Positions 16,987 to 27,000 of a DNA stretch of 37,106 nucleotides are shown here, piece after piece (within the stretch, counting starts at the first letter, position 1; every line of letters begins with the position of its first letter). The translations under genes were made by a program, and so were the position numbers. Source of the stretch: Bacteroidales bacterium (GTDB lineage: Bacteria > Bacteroidota > Bacteroidia > Bacteroidales > VadinHA17). The stretch covers positions 1 to 37,106 of the forward strand of contig JALOMO010000019.1 in assembly GCA_025455395.1 (NCBI GenBank), written 5' to 3'. The notes under the pieces were generated by a model that worked only from the letters and a program-made list of their open reading frames with translations, was not told the DNA's origin and made no database searches.

Positions 16987-18609
16987 CTATGGCTTCCAGC
17001 GTGGGTCACCCGCAGTAGCAGCTCCGGCAAAATTCGGGTCTGCAAAAGTGAATACGCCTCCCACAGGGTTACTCCACAAAGAAGTAGATGCACCGGCGTA
17101 TGAGGTCATTGAAGGAATAATCGAACCTGATACATTGACAAAATCGGATGTATAATATGACCCTGTCACTGAAAGTACCATTAGGTTATTCCTGACGCCG
17201 TTTGCAATTGCACTCGTCTGACCGAAAATGCAGTCACTAATTTGAAGGGTCCCGTTAGAGAGGTTGCCAGTAGTACCGAAGTCAATGAAGTACCTTGCAG
17301 AAGCAGCATCCATGGTGACAGCGTTGAACGTACAGTTATCAACAACCACGCTCTGACAGCCTGCCCCGCTCCCATAGTTAATTATACCGCCCCTGATATT
17401 ATAAACGGTCGAATTTCTGAACCTGATATTAATGAAGTTGCCGGTGGTAGCACCGTTAAGAACTCCGTAGTGACTGTCAAAGGCGAAGTCATACATTATG
17501 CAGTTGTTGAACTCGACATTATTTATCACCTGACCTGCAGCATTACCCCTCAGACGAATGGCACTTCTGCCTGAGTTTCTGATTATGCAGTTATTGAATT
17601 TAATTGCCCCAATAATAAAGGCGCTGGCTTCCTGGTCGATAACACCTCTGTGTTTTGTCACTCCGGCATCGTCATAATAGCAGCTTATGTCAACATTTTC
17701 GAAAACAAGTGAGTCGGATGCTGTCATTGCAGTTCCTATGTCGAACATATGGTAGGCAATCGGCGCACCCGTCATCAGGTAAATGGTTGGCAGGTTATCA
17801 GGATAAAGGCCCCTGATCTTGATACTTGAGGTCACAGTATCAGGTTCGGTGAGGCCATATTTTGTTCCATTGGTCAGTATAAGAACCCCGCCCGAAGGTG
17901 TTGCGTCAAGGGCTGCATTAAGGTCACCTCCAGGTGCAAGCAAAATGTCTCCCTCTATCAGCAGGTTTATTGATCCCCTCGAAAATGTGGTGTTCATCAG
18001 TTTTACCTCGTAGCTGGCATTGGGCACGCCTGTCAATGTCTTTGCACCAGCAGCAAGCTCTCCTGCAGTAATAGGATATAATGTCTCACTGGTTCCGTTA
18101 TCAAAGGCGAGGTCTGTAGCCACGACACCTGGTTTCCATCTCACAATGCATGAATTCAGACCGGTCATCTCGCTTCTGTAACCTGTGAACAGATCCTCAG
18201 GGGCAGTCCTGAACTCCACGACAGTCCATTTTGATTCGTCCACACCTGTCAGTGCACTGACGGCCTTAACCCGGGCAGAAAACTGCGTATCACCAGCCGG
18301 CAAGACATAAGAGTAGACTACTACAACATCATCTGATACAGGTACTTCAACCGATTTAACCAATGAAGCTGGAGTGAAGTCGGTACCTTCACAGATCTCA
18401 AGGGTATAATGGTCAGCATTTTTTACTGATGACCAGCCGAGCGTTACCTTGGTGACGTCGCTAACAGCAGCCGTCAGACCAACGGGCGTGAATGCCCTGT
18501 CAAAGTCAAGTTGCTCGACAATAGGGTCTATCTCCTCCTTGCAGGCATTAATCAGCAGGAGGGAGAACAACACCGGAATCAATCCGGAAATTATATTTAT
18601 CTTTTTCAT
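16987..18609 (-). CDS. Surface lipoprotein with Fn3-like and DUF4957/DUF5123-like beta-helix domains
   Basis: 540 residues from MKKINIISGL; more upstream ATGs run back into susD and were rejected. The lipobox LLINAC is followed by KEEID, a good Bacteroidota surface-export signal. Residues about 35-220 look like two fibronectin-III-type sandwiches (TKVTLGWSSVKNADHYTLEI, SCIVRWKPGV). From about 225 onward the protein becomes a parallel beta-helix with repeated short strands and asparagines (IKFNNCIIRNSGRSAIRLRG, VEFNNCIMYD, FRNSTVYNIRGG), as in DUF4957/DUF5123 proteins. These commonly sit third in pectin loci after SusCD and are presumed glycan-binding or non-standard lyase-like proteins. It begins 19 bases after susD. 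The name is from pattern, not a search. Confidence 0.75.
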   Translation of the reverse strand: MKKINIISGLIPVLFSLLLINACKEEIDPIVEQLDFDRAFTPVGLTAAVSDVTKVTLGWSSVKNADHYTLEICEGTDFTPASLVKSVEVPVSDDVVVVYSYVLPAGDTQFSARVKAVSALTGVDESKWTVVEFRTAPEDLFTGYRSEMTGLNSCIVRWKPGVVATDLAFDNGTSETLYPITAGELAAGAKTLTGVPNASYEVKLMNTTFSRGSINLLIEGDILLAPGGDLNAALDATPSGGVLILTNGTKYGLTEPDTVTSSIKIRGLYPDNLPTIYLMTGAPIAYHMFDIGTAMTASDSLVFENVDISCYYDDAGVTKHRGVIDQEASAFIIGAIKFNNCIIRNSGRSAIRLRGNAAGQVINNVEFNNCIMYDFAFDSHYGVLNGATTGNFINIRFRNSTVYNIRGGIINYGSGAGCQSVVVDNCTFNAVTMDAASARYFIDFGTTGNLSNGTLQISDCIFGQTSAIANGVRNNLMVLSVTGSYYTSDFVNVSGSIIPSMTSYAGASTSLWSNPVGGVFTFADPNFAGAATAGDPRWKP

Positions 18610-18628
18610 AGTTAATGACTTAACACTG

Positions 18629-20434
18629 TTAATAGCCATAATCGTTCTTAAGCATTCCGTTGCTGGCATCAATGAATACCTGCCATATCGGCCAGAACTG
18701 GTTCTGATCCGGGTTGTTGGTATAGAGGGAATTGATCTTGGCATCATCGATCTTTGTCGGTCCGACATACCCGATTATTGAGTTTGAATATGAACCTGAC
18801 ATATCTGCCGTTTCGCCCCTGTTCAGGCCGTAAGCGGATATCTTTGTCATCTTTCCGTCTTCATCGGCAACATATTTATAATATATGTTGGATGGCACAT
18901 CAGAATATTCGCCTGTCTGGTTGCGAAGGTTATTCATTTTTACCTTGGCTTCGTCAATTTTCACTGCAAGCAGGTTCCAGCGGATGAGTGCAGCCTTGCG
19001 TTCCATTTCTCCGCAGAATTCAAATGCATGTTCATCAACAATGGCATCGAACATCTGTTCTTTGCTTGAAAGTGCATTGACATAAGCATCGACCTTTGAG
19101 GGCCAGTCTGACTGAGCAAATGCCCGCTGTCTCAGCTGTTTGAGGTAAGGAGCGGCAGCAGAGGGTCCGGTGAGCTCGTTCTCAATTTCAGCAGCCATCA
19201 GCAGAACCTCGGCATAGCGTAAATAGATCTTATTGACCCCGTCATCATTTGTTGATGTAACCTTACGGTTCATCCATTCATAACGCCATTTGCCGAAGCA
19301 CCAGCTGTTCAATCCCCTGAATTCCTGTTTTGACACACCGCTGACTGCTGTACCATACTGGTATGGTACGCATGTCACATCTCTCCTGGTGTCCTTCACA
19401 TCGAAGTCATAGAATACATTTGGCAGTGGGCCGTAGACACCACCCTGTGCCTGGCCGGTATACTGATCAACGCTCAGATGTCTCACACCATAGGTATATA
19501 GATGTCTCCCACGACCCTGGGCAAAAGGTATTTCCCACAGTGACTCGCCTCCCGCAGGATCAGGGTCTACATTCAGATCCTGACAGTTCTTCCGGAAGAG
19601 GGTCTCGAAGCTTGTCTCAAGACGTGCCTTATTACTGTTTATAACATCCTTGCAATCCTGCAATGCCAGAGGGTAAAGCCTGGAAATGGTAAGATCCGGG
19701 TCATTGCTTCTTCGGATACCGTCAGGATACTGTGAATATCCTGCTGCAGCAAGGCAGATCCGGGCACGCAATGCCTTCACAAATGCTTTATTTATTTGCT
19801 CTACGTTAGCTGTCGCAGCTGTCTCGGCAGGCCAGGCCACAAGAGTGGCGGCTTCTTCAAGATCGCTTATCAGCTGCTTGTAAATAACATCGCGGCTTGA
19901 TTTTGGAAGGTAGGTTGTCTCCGATGAAACAGGTTCGAACCTGGCCACCACATCACCCCATGCCCTGACAAGGTCAGCATAATAAATTGCCCTCAGCGTC
20001 AGAGCCTCACCCAGTAGCTGACCCATTTCGTTTCCCGGTGCCGGGTTGCCATAAGTCCTCAATCCCCTGATGCAGATGTTTGCCCTCTCGATGCCGGTAT
20101 ACATCATAGCCCAGGCATTATTGGTGGTGTTCATATCGGTATTTGCAGCGGAGTTTACATACCTCGCCAGGTCACTCCTTGCACTGATAGTGGAGGAGCT
20201 GTTGTTCCATTCAATATCAGTGTTGGTGCCATAATGAGTAAGGAATCTGCCCCTGTAAGAGTTTGTTTCCCCGAACGGCACCTTGATGCCGTCAATTGCA
20301 GAGGCGGCAAGTGTGGGATCGGAAAAAATAAGCGATTCATCGAATGACGATTTGGAAGGAGCCTCCAGGAAATCCTCACAAGACAGTGTGATGCCTGCAA
20401 GAATTAAACATCCTATATATAGTATCTTCTTCAT
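18629..20434 (-). CDS. SusD/RagB-family lipoprotein of the pectin locus
   Basis: 601 residues. The lipobox is ITLSC followed by EDFLEAP, the acidic context predicting surface exposure. The SusD fold is indicated by YYADLVRAWGDV (the usual YF.LVR.YG helix), RARICLAAAGYSQYP, the segment KIYLRYAEVLLMAAEIENEL and the C-terminal EFCGEMERKAALIRWN. It should form the hinged lid on the partner SusC, which ends 19 bases upstream, and capture pectic oligosaccharides given the downstream PL1 and GH28 genes. The protein is longer than the orphan SusD in this window by about 110 residues, mainly in loops, so the two pairs should not be interchangeable. Confidence 0.94.
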   Translation of the reverse strand: MKKILYIGCLILAGITLSCEDFLEAPSKSSFDESLIFSDPTLAASAIDGIKVPFGETNSYRGRFLTHYGTNTDIEWNNSSSTISARSDLARYVNSAANTDMNTTNNAWAMMYTGIERANICIRGLRTYGNPAPGNEMGQLLGEALTLRAIYYADLVRAWGDVVARFEPVSSETTYLPKSSRDVIYKQLISDLEEAATLVAWPAETAATANVEQINKAFVKALRARICLAAAGYSQYPDGIRRSNDPDLTISRLYPLALQDCKDVINSNKARLETSFETLFRKNCQDLNVDPDPAGGESLWEIPFAQGRGRHLYTYGVRHLSVDQYTGQAQGGVYGPLPNVFYDFDVKDTRRDVTCVPYQYGTAVSGVSKQEFRGLNSWCFGKWRYEWMNRKVTSTNDDGVNKIYLRYAEVLLMAAEIENELTGPSAAAPYLKQLRQRAFAQSDWPSKVDAYVNALSSKEQMFDAIVDEHAFEFCGEMERKAALIRWNLLAVKIDEAKVKMNNLRNQTGEYSDVPSNIYYKYVADEDGKMTKISAYGLNRGETADMSGSYSNSIIGYVGPTKIDDAKINSLYTNNPDQNQFWPIWQVFIDASNGMLKNDYGY

Positions 20435-20453
20435 ATTCTTTATTTATTTCAGA

Positions 20454-23400
20454 TTAAAATGTGAGGTTCAATCCGTAGATAATTTGCCTGCTTTTTGGGT
20501 ATGCAGAATAATCAAGTCCCGGTGTAAGTACAGTGTTTCTCCTTGTTGAGACCTCCGGGTCGAAGCCGGAATAGTTTGTAAGTACAAACACATTGTAGGC
20601 AGATACATAGAATCTCAGATTCTGAAGTTTGACTTTTCTTACTATCTCGGCTGGCAGCGTATACCCAAGTGACAGAGTGTTAAGCCTGATGAATGAGCCG
20701 TCCTCTACAGCCCAGTCGGTGAATACATGTCTTGCCATCTGGGGTGACCACATTGATGTATTTGCATTGAGCGCCTCCAGTGTTGCCGGGTCATTGACGA
20801 GGTTGCCTTCAGCATCGATGTTGGTCCATCTGTTGCCATCAGCCATGATGTCAATCATGTTACGGAACTGGTACCTGCCTGTGGTGTATTCAATCTTGTT
20901 GGCATTGTAAATGTCATTCCCGTAGCTCCAGCTGAAGACAGCAGACAGATCAAAGCCGTAGAAGGCAGCATCGATATTGAATCCTCCTGTGTTGACAGGG
21001 TTGGCGTTGCCTATCGGTGAGCAGTCGGCCACGCTTATCAGGCCGTCACCTGATATATCTTTTATCTTGAGCTTGCCTGGTCTCAGGGAGCCAACTATAG
21101 CTGTTGCATCAGCTATGTTTTCTTTAAGTGTCCAGGTGTTACTGACAGCGTCATAATAGAAATCGGAGACCTCGTATCTGCCATCATTTTTATATCCGTA
21201 CATCTGGCCAACGGATCCTCCCACGGCGAACCAATAGTCATTGCCTATCTCTGTTGATGACCAGCCAGAAGCCTGCCCGAAGTCTTCCATTATCCCAATC
21301 GAAATGATCTCATTCCTGTTAAAGCCAATGTTGAACCCCAGGTTAAGCCTGAAATTCTTCTTATCAGCAACGACACCATTAAGTGCTACCTCAAAGCCCC
21401 GGTTCTCTGTCTCTCCCATGTTCCTGTACTGTGTGATGTAACCTGTTCCTGATACCGGGAAATTTATGAGCAGGTCTTCAGTCGTATTATAATAAAACTC
21501 GATCGTACCACTCAGCCTGTTTTTAAAAAGACCGAAATCAAGACCGGCATTTCGGGTATATGTGGTTTCCCATCTCAGGTCAGGATTAGCCATGACCGTT
21601 GACGGTGACCAGAATGTTGTAAATCCGCTTATCCAGGATGTGCTTCCGGAATTGAATGTCTGTGCTATCTGGCCGGAAGGTATGTTGTTATTTCCCGCAG
21701 CACCATAGCTGAGACGCAGTTTAAGGTTATTTACCGTATTTGAGATTCCCTTCATAAAGTTTTCGTCAGAGATTCGCCATCCGACTGAAACAGACGGGAA
21801 GTAACCCCACCTGTTTTCCTGCGAGAATTTACTTGAGCCATCGGCACGGTATGTGGCAGTAAGCATGTACTTGCCCTTATAGTCGTAAATGACGCGACCG
21901 AAGAAAGAGAGTAGTTTATTATCTGGATTGTAGGTGTCTGTATACCTGCTTGAGAACCCCTGGCTGACAAGCTTGTAGGCCTGGTCTGAGGTAAAGAAAT
22001 CAGGGAAGCCCCATACCTGGTTGAACATAGTGTTCGAGGTGGAGACAATTACCTCCTGACCGGCAAGCAGCTTGACCGAGTGGGCGCTGCCCTTTATAAA
22101 CTGTCTGAAATCATAGTTAAGGGTGTTGGTGCTTCTCAGGCTGTTGCTTATATTGTCTGTTGACTCCAGGGCAGGCAGATTCTGATATGTTGCTGAAGGA
22201 GTATTCTTGACGTAATATGTGGTAAGACCGTAAAAACGATCATCCGTGTTGTTATTATAATCAAGCCCCTCTTCCGTTCTGAACTCCAGTCCGTCAATTA
22301 TATCCCATGCGAAACTGCCAATCATGTTATACCTCTTCCTGAACTGCTGGCGATCGTTATCCCTGACGTTGTCAAGCGGGTTGGTCATGGAAGAAGAGAC
22401 TTCTGTATCGTCCCAGTCACCTATTGAGGTAAATGGAATAGGTACATAAAGCATGGCTTGCTTCACCCTGGCGTCTGAAGGGGTAGCGCCACTCTGGTCA
22501 ACTGCACCAGCACCATATATCCTTGTATCAGAGTAACGCAATGAAAATGAAAGCGTAACCTTGTCGCTTGCATCATGATCCATTTTCAGTGAAAGGTTAT
22601 CACGCGAGTACTCAGAGCTTAACATTATCTCGTCACTCCTCAGTCCAGCATATGTGAAAGCATACCTGAACCTGTCTGACCCTCCGGTTATATTAAGGTC
22701 ATGATTGAAAGTCTTTCCGACATGCCCGAAGACCTGATCATACCAGTTTGTACCCGGTTGTCCGGCATAAAGATCAATATCCTGATAAAGGCCGAAATAC
22801 TTCTCATACTTATCAAGGTTATCTGTCAGAAGAGAATACTCATACTGCCACTTGACATAATCTTCAACGCTGAGGTTGGTAAGATGGTCAGCAACTTTTT
22901 TAAATCCGTAATAGGCGTTATAGTTAACTCTTACCTTTCCTTCCGTTCCACCCTTTGTGGTGATGATGATAACACCGTTGGCACCTCTGGCTCCATAGAT
23001 TGCAGTGGAAGAGGCGTCTTTGAGCACGTCAATTGACTGAATGGTCGATGTCGGTATATCCGCAATGTTTGATACAGGAAAGCCATCAACAATATAAAGG
23101 GGTGAGTTATCCTGTGTAATGGACCCGCCCCCGCGAACACGGATGTTTATCTCGGCATCAGGTGATCCTTCCGTAGTCACTACCTGCACCCCTGCCATTT
23201 TGCCTGTAAGAGCTTCAGCAGCAGTAGTAACAGGTATCTTCATAAGATCCTTCCCCTTCACGGAAGCGATTGACCCTGTAATGTCTTTACGCGCAGCAGT
23301 ACCATAGCCTATCACAACCACCTCTTCAAGAATGCTGCTTGAGGGTGCAATGGAGACATTCAGGACACTCCTGCCGCTAACAGGAACCTCAACCGGGTCA

Positions 23401-23681
23401 TACCCTACATAGCTGAAGGTCAGAATAGCGTCTGGCGGACAATCGGTGATAGTATAGTTCCCATTAACATCTGTAGCTACACCACGAGATGTACCTTTAA
23501 TAATAACATTCAGGCCGATCATTGCCTCCCCTGTCTGGGAATCTGTTACAACCCCTCTTACAGTTATATTCTGTGAAAAGGAGGTTAACGAAATCAACAG
23601 CAGGGAAATGACCAGCAAAGCCCTCAATACACGTGAGCCGCGATGAAGGGATTCTCTGATTCCATTGGTTAGTTCTGTCAT
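20454..23681 (-). CDS. SusC/RagA-family TonB-dependent transporter of the pectin locus
   Basis: 1075 residues. About 18 polar residues (MTELTNGIRESLHRGSR) precede the hydrophobic signal segment ending TSFSQ, a long n-region but no better start is available. Next come the CarboxypepD_reg-like domain (GEAMIGLNVIIKGTSRGVAT, FSYVGYDPVEV), TonB-box-like LEEVVVIGYG, and the plug with IDVLKDASSTAIYGARGANGVI, then the barrel ending in NLTF. It imports oligosaccharides captured by its SusD. It is the first large gene of a seven-gene run, with the 35-residue ORF 66 bases upstream. No STN domain is present, so control by an ECF sigma/anti-sigma pair through this protein is not expected. Confidence 0.95.
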   Translation of the reverse strand: MTELTNGIRESLHRGSRVLRALLVISLLLISLTSFSQNITVRGVVTDSQTGEAMIGLNVIIKGTSRGVATDVNGNYTITDCPPDAILTFSYVGYDPVEVPVSGRSVLNVSIAPSSSILEEVVVIGYGTAARKDITGSIASVKGKDLMKIPVTTAAEALTGKMAGVQVVTTEGSPDAEINIRVRGGGSITQDNSPLYIVDGFPVSNIADIPTSTIQSIDVLKDASSTAIYGARGANGVIIITTKGGTEGKVRVNYNAYYGFKKVADHLTNLSVEDYVKWQYEYSLLTDNLDKYEKYFGLYQDIDLYAGQPGTNWYDQVFGHVGKTFNHDLNITGGSDRFRYAFTYAGLRSDEIMLSSEYSRDNLSLKMDHDASDKVTLSFSLRYSDTRIYGAGAVDQSGATPSDARVKQAMLYVPIPFTSIGDWDDTEVSSSMTNPLDNVRDNDRQQFRKRYNMIGSFAWDIIDGLEFRTEEGLDYNNNTDDRFYGLTTYYVKNTPSATYQNLPALESTDNISNSLRSTNTLNYDFRQFIKGSAHSVKLLAGQEVIVSTSNTMFNQVWGFPDFFTSDQAYKLVSQGFSSRYTDTYNPDNKLLSFFGRVIYDYKGKYMLTATYRADGSSKFSQENRWGYFPSVSVGWRISDENFMKGISNTVNNLKLRLSYGAAGNNNIPSGQIAQTFNSGSTSWISGFTTFWSPSTVMANPDLRWETTYTRNAGLDFGLFKNRLSGTIEFYYNTTEDLLINFPVSGTGYITQYRNMGETENRGFEVALNGVVADKKNFRLNLGFNIGFNRNEIISIGIMEDFGQASGWSSTEIGNDYWFAVGGSVGQMYGYKNDGRYEVSDFYYDAVSNTWTLKENIADATAIVGSLRPGKLKIKDISGDGLISVADCSPIGNANPVNTGGFNIDAAFYGFDLSAVFSWSYGNDIYNANKIEYTTGRYQFRNMIDIMADGNRWTNIDAEGNLVNDPATLEALNANTSMWSPQMARHVFTDWAVEDGSFIRLNTLSLGYTLPAEIVRKVKLQNLRFYVSAYNVFVLTNYSGFDPEVSTRRNTVLTPGLDYSAYPKSRQIIYGLNLTF

Positions 23682-23747
23682 AGTTGATTGATTAGGTTTA
23701 TAATTTTAAGATCCTTCTTGTCTCTAACTTGGCTTATAAAATACAGA

Positions 23748-23855
23748 TCACTTAAAAAGAATTGAAACGAGTATTACAACGGCAATAAACAGACTCAGAA
23801 AAATAATACCCATTAACCAGGTAATTCTCTTAAGTCTTGTGTCTGCTTCTTTCAT
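23748..23855 (-). CDS. Possible 35-residue single-pass membrane peptide ahead of pectin susC
   Basis: An ATG-to-TGA frame of 35 codons. Residues 1-12 are charged and polar (MKEADTRLKRIT, net positive), residues 13-34 are a continuous hydrophobic segment (WLMGIIFLSLFIAVVILVSI) and the last residue is lysine. That is a well-formed single transmembrane helix with a cytoplasmic positive N-terminus. It points the same way as susC and lies between susC and any promoter upstream of it, so it could be the first gene of the operon. I recognise no family. The alternative is chance: AT-rich DNA yields hydrophobic codons easily, and no comparative evidence is available here. Confidence 0.4.
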   Translation of the reverse strand: MKEADTRLKRITWLMGIIFLSLFIAVVILVSILFK

Positions 23856-23912
23856 CTTTAGCTATAATTAGAGTAGGTCAAGTTATGATATAGCAGTTAC
23901 TGATGTGTGGAG

Positions 23913-23920
23913 TAATTTTG
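23913..23920 (+). promoter_or_regulatory. Candidate -7 element for the ABC transporter gene
   Basis: TAATTTTG is an exact TAnnTTTG match, 133 bases ahead of the ATG. No -33 element is recognisable, and the implied leader is long, so the call is tentative. Confidence 0.3.
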
Positions 23921-24053
23921 CAAAAAGGTGCACTAATTCTCCTGTTATGCACTTTGTCCTCAATGATATTGACGGTTCTTGGTGTTAGTGATTTTTTTTA
24001 AATATTTTTTCTATCTTGTTGGCAGTACCTTAACCCTGAACAATACCTGATAA

Positions 24054-27000
24054 ATGAGTGAAGCGATCCTGCGGGCCATGATGGAGCTTTTCGCCCTGAT
24101 AGTCAAACAGGACGGTGGTATGCTGCAAAGCGAGATGAATTACGTCTCTGACTTCCTGAATAAGCAATTGCCCCATAAAAGCGCATCTGAGTATATGCGT
24201 CTCTTCCTTGAAAACTCAGGACCGCTTCAGGTTAATAAGGTTAAGCCTGACAAGGAAACAGCCTCTGTAAGAGACTCTGTAAGGATATTCAACCTTTGTA
24301 CCCAGATTAACAAGACCTTGTCACAGGAACAGAGAGTTATTGCTCTCCTGAGATGCTTTGAGCTCATTGATTATGACAAGCAGTATACTCCGCAGAGAAT
24401 GAACATCATCAATACTATTGCTGAGGTGTTCAGGGTGTCACAGGAGGAGTTTAACAGCATCTGGCTCTTTGTAAGGGAAGAGGAAAAGGATAAATTCGGT
24501 GACCCTGCAGTCAAATTGATAAGTGATGGCAGTAATAGTACCGGTAATTCGTTTTTTGTGTTCCTGAGGGTTGCCAGCGTAAATCTCTATTTCGTTCGTT
24601 CTTTCTTTTCAGGTACTACCCTGTTGAACGGGCTTCCGATGACAGCCCGCAAAGTTTATACCTTCGCCCAGGGCAGCTCAGTGCAGGCCATTCCTTCGTT
24701 TACAGTTTACTATGGCGACGTAACTGCCAGATATGTATCATATGCTGATTTACATCGGCTTTCCTTTGTTGCTGACCGCCTTACATACAGCTTCCCAGAC
24801 GGCTCACCGGCCATTAGTGACCTGAGCTTTTCAACCAGCGAGGGAAAACTGATTGGTATAATGGGAGCAAGCGGAACCGGTAAGACCACTCTCCTGAATC
24901 TGCTGAGCGGACTTACTAAACCTGCATCCGGTGACGTCAGGATAAATGGAAAATCGATTTTCTCCCAGGGTAACGGGCTTGACGGTGTAATCGGCTTTGT
25001 CCCTCAGGATGACCTACTTGTTGAAGAGCTAACTGTGTTTGAGAACCTTTTTTATGCAGCCTCTCTTTGCCTCGCAGGAAGGAGCAGAAATGAGCTTACA
25101 GATATTGTTAACCAGACACTGAATACTCTCGGCCTGTACGAAAAAAGAAACTACAGGGTTGGCTCTCCCCTGAACAAGGTGATAAGCGGAGGACAGAGAA
25201 AGAGACTGAATATAGCTCTGGAACTTGTCAGGGAGCCCTCTGTGCTCTTCCTTGATGAACCGACATCAGGATTGGCATCGCGTGACTCCGAGAACGTGAT
25301 TGACCTTCTGCATGACCTTACATTCAAGGGGAAACTGGTAATAACAGTGGTACATCAGCCCTCATCCGATATCTTTAAGGGTTTTGATAATATTCTTGTG
25401 CTCGATCAATCAGGGCATATGGTATTTTACGGCAACCCTATTGAGGCCATTGTACACTTTAAGACACTCGATGCACAGATAAACAATGAGATAGGTGAAT
25501 GCTACTCTTGCGGAAATGTGAACTCCGAAACACTTTTCAATATCCTTGAGAGCAGAATTCTTGATGAGTTCGGCCGTGATACTGACAAGCGGAAAATATC
25601 ACCTGCCGAGTGGGCCGAAGCCTATAGAAAGGGGCATCCTGTTATTCCGGTAAGTGAAGTTACGACACCTGCCTTTTCAACCCTCCAGAGACCCTCCTGG
25701 TGGAAGCAGGTTTTGATATACCTTTCACGCGATGTAAGGAGTAAGGTAGCTAACAGACAGTATCTTATGCTGATGCTCCTTGAGGGACCTGTCCTCGGCC
25801 TGATTCTTTCCTTCATAATAAGATACATTGCAGATCCGTCATCAAATGTGTATGTTTTCAGGGAGAATGAAAACATTCCGATATACATCTTTATGAGCGT
25901 TATTGTGGCGCTCTTCCTTGGTCTGACTATAAGCGCCGAGGAGATATTCAGGGACAGGAAGATACTCACCAGGGAACACTTTCTCAATCTCAGCCGGGGA
26001 AGCTACCTCCTTTCCAAGGTTTCAGTGCTGATACTTATCTCATCTCTTCAGACCTTTCTTTTCCTGATCGTTGCCAACCCTGTACTGGGAATAAAGGGGT
26101 TGTTTTTCACGTACTGGGCTGCACTGTTCACAACCGCTTTCTGTGCAAACATGATCGGGTTGAATATTTCATCTGCATTCAACTCGGCCATTACGATATA
26201 TATTGTCATACCTCTTCTGATGATCCCGATGATGGTATTGAGCGGTGCAATGTTTCCTTTTGACAAACTGAACAGGAAGATCGGCAGTGTTGACAAGGTT
26301 CCGCTGATAGCAGAGGTAATGCCCCCACGCTGGACCTATGAGGCACTGATGGTCAGGCAGTTCACAGGTAATGAATATGGACGGAGGGTCTATCCTCTCA
26401 GGAAGCAGATGAGCATTTCAGACTTTAACACCATTTATCGCCTCCCCCGGATACAGGAAGCACTTGAAAAAGCGATGATCACCCTTGAAAGGGAAGGAAG
26501 GATATCAGGTGAAGATAACAGCCTGAACCTTATCAGGAATGAACTCCGGACAATCGCTTCTGCCGGTGGCCTTGAACCATTCTACGGCCAGGATTCGGTC
26601 ACTTCTGCACTATTCACAAAAGAACTTGGGATTCGGACTGCCGGCTGGTTGTCAGATGCAGAGAAGGAATTCAGGAGGATCAGCAATAACGCTGACCTCA
26701 GGCTTGATGCCTATGTGAGGGATAACAGGCAGGTGCTGAACAGCCTTTATGATGACTACCATAACGACAAGCTTGAGGAAATAGTAAGGAAGGTATATGA
26801 GAAGAACAAGATACTGGAGTATAAAGAAAGACTTATTCAAAATGTTGATCTGATCTATCTTGAACCGCAGAATTCAGACAAGTTAAGCTTCCGTACTCAC
26901 TTCATGGCACCTGTTAAAAGTTTTTTCGGGTACAGGCCAGACACCTTCACCTTCAATGTTCTTCTGGTGCTCTTTTCAACGCTTATCCTTTATATCCTTC

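Larger units (their letters stand above)
23682..24053. other. Divergent intergenic region between pectin susC and ABC gene
   Basis: 372 bases separating two divergent operons. It holds a 35-codon minus-strand ORF (23748-23855) and a plus-strand TAnnTTTG match (23913-23920). No exact TAnnTTTG was found on the minus strand upstream of the small ORF; TATCATTG (23961-23968) is the nearest, with one mismatch. The pectin operon's promoter is therefore not resolved. Confidence 0.6.

Noticed and set aside
5418-23681. The two SusCD pairs as a recent tandem duplication
   Set aside because: SusC and SusD sequences differ throughout except at family motifs, and SusD lengths differ by about 110 residues; they are ordinary distant paralogues.
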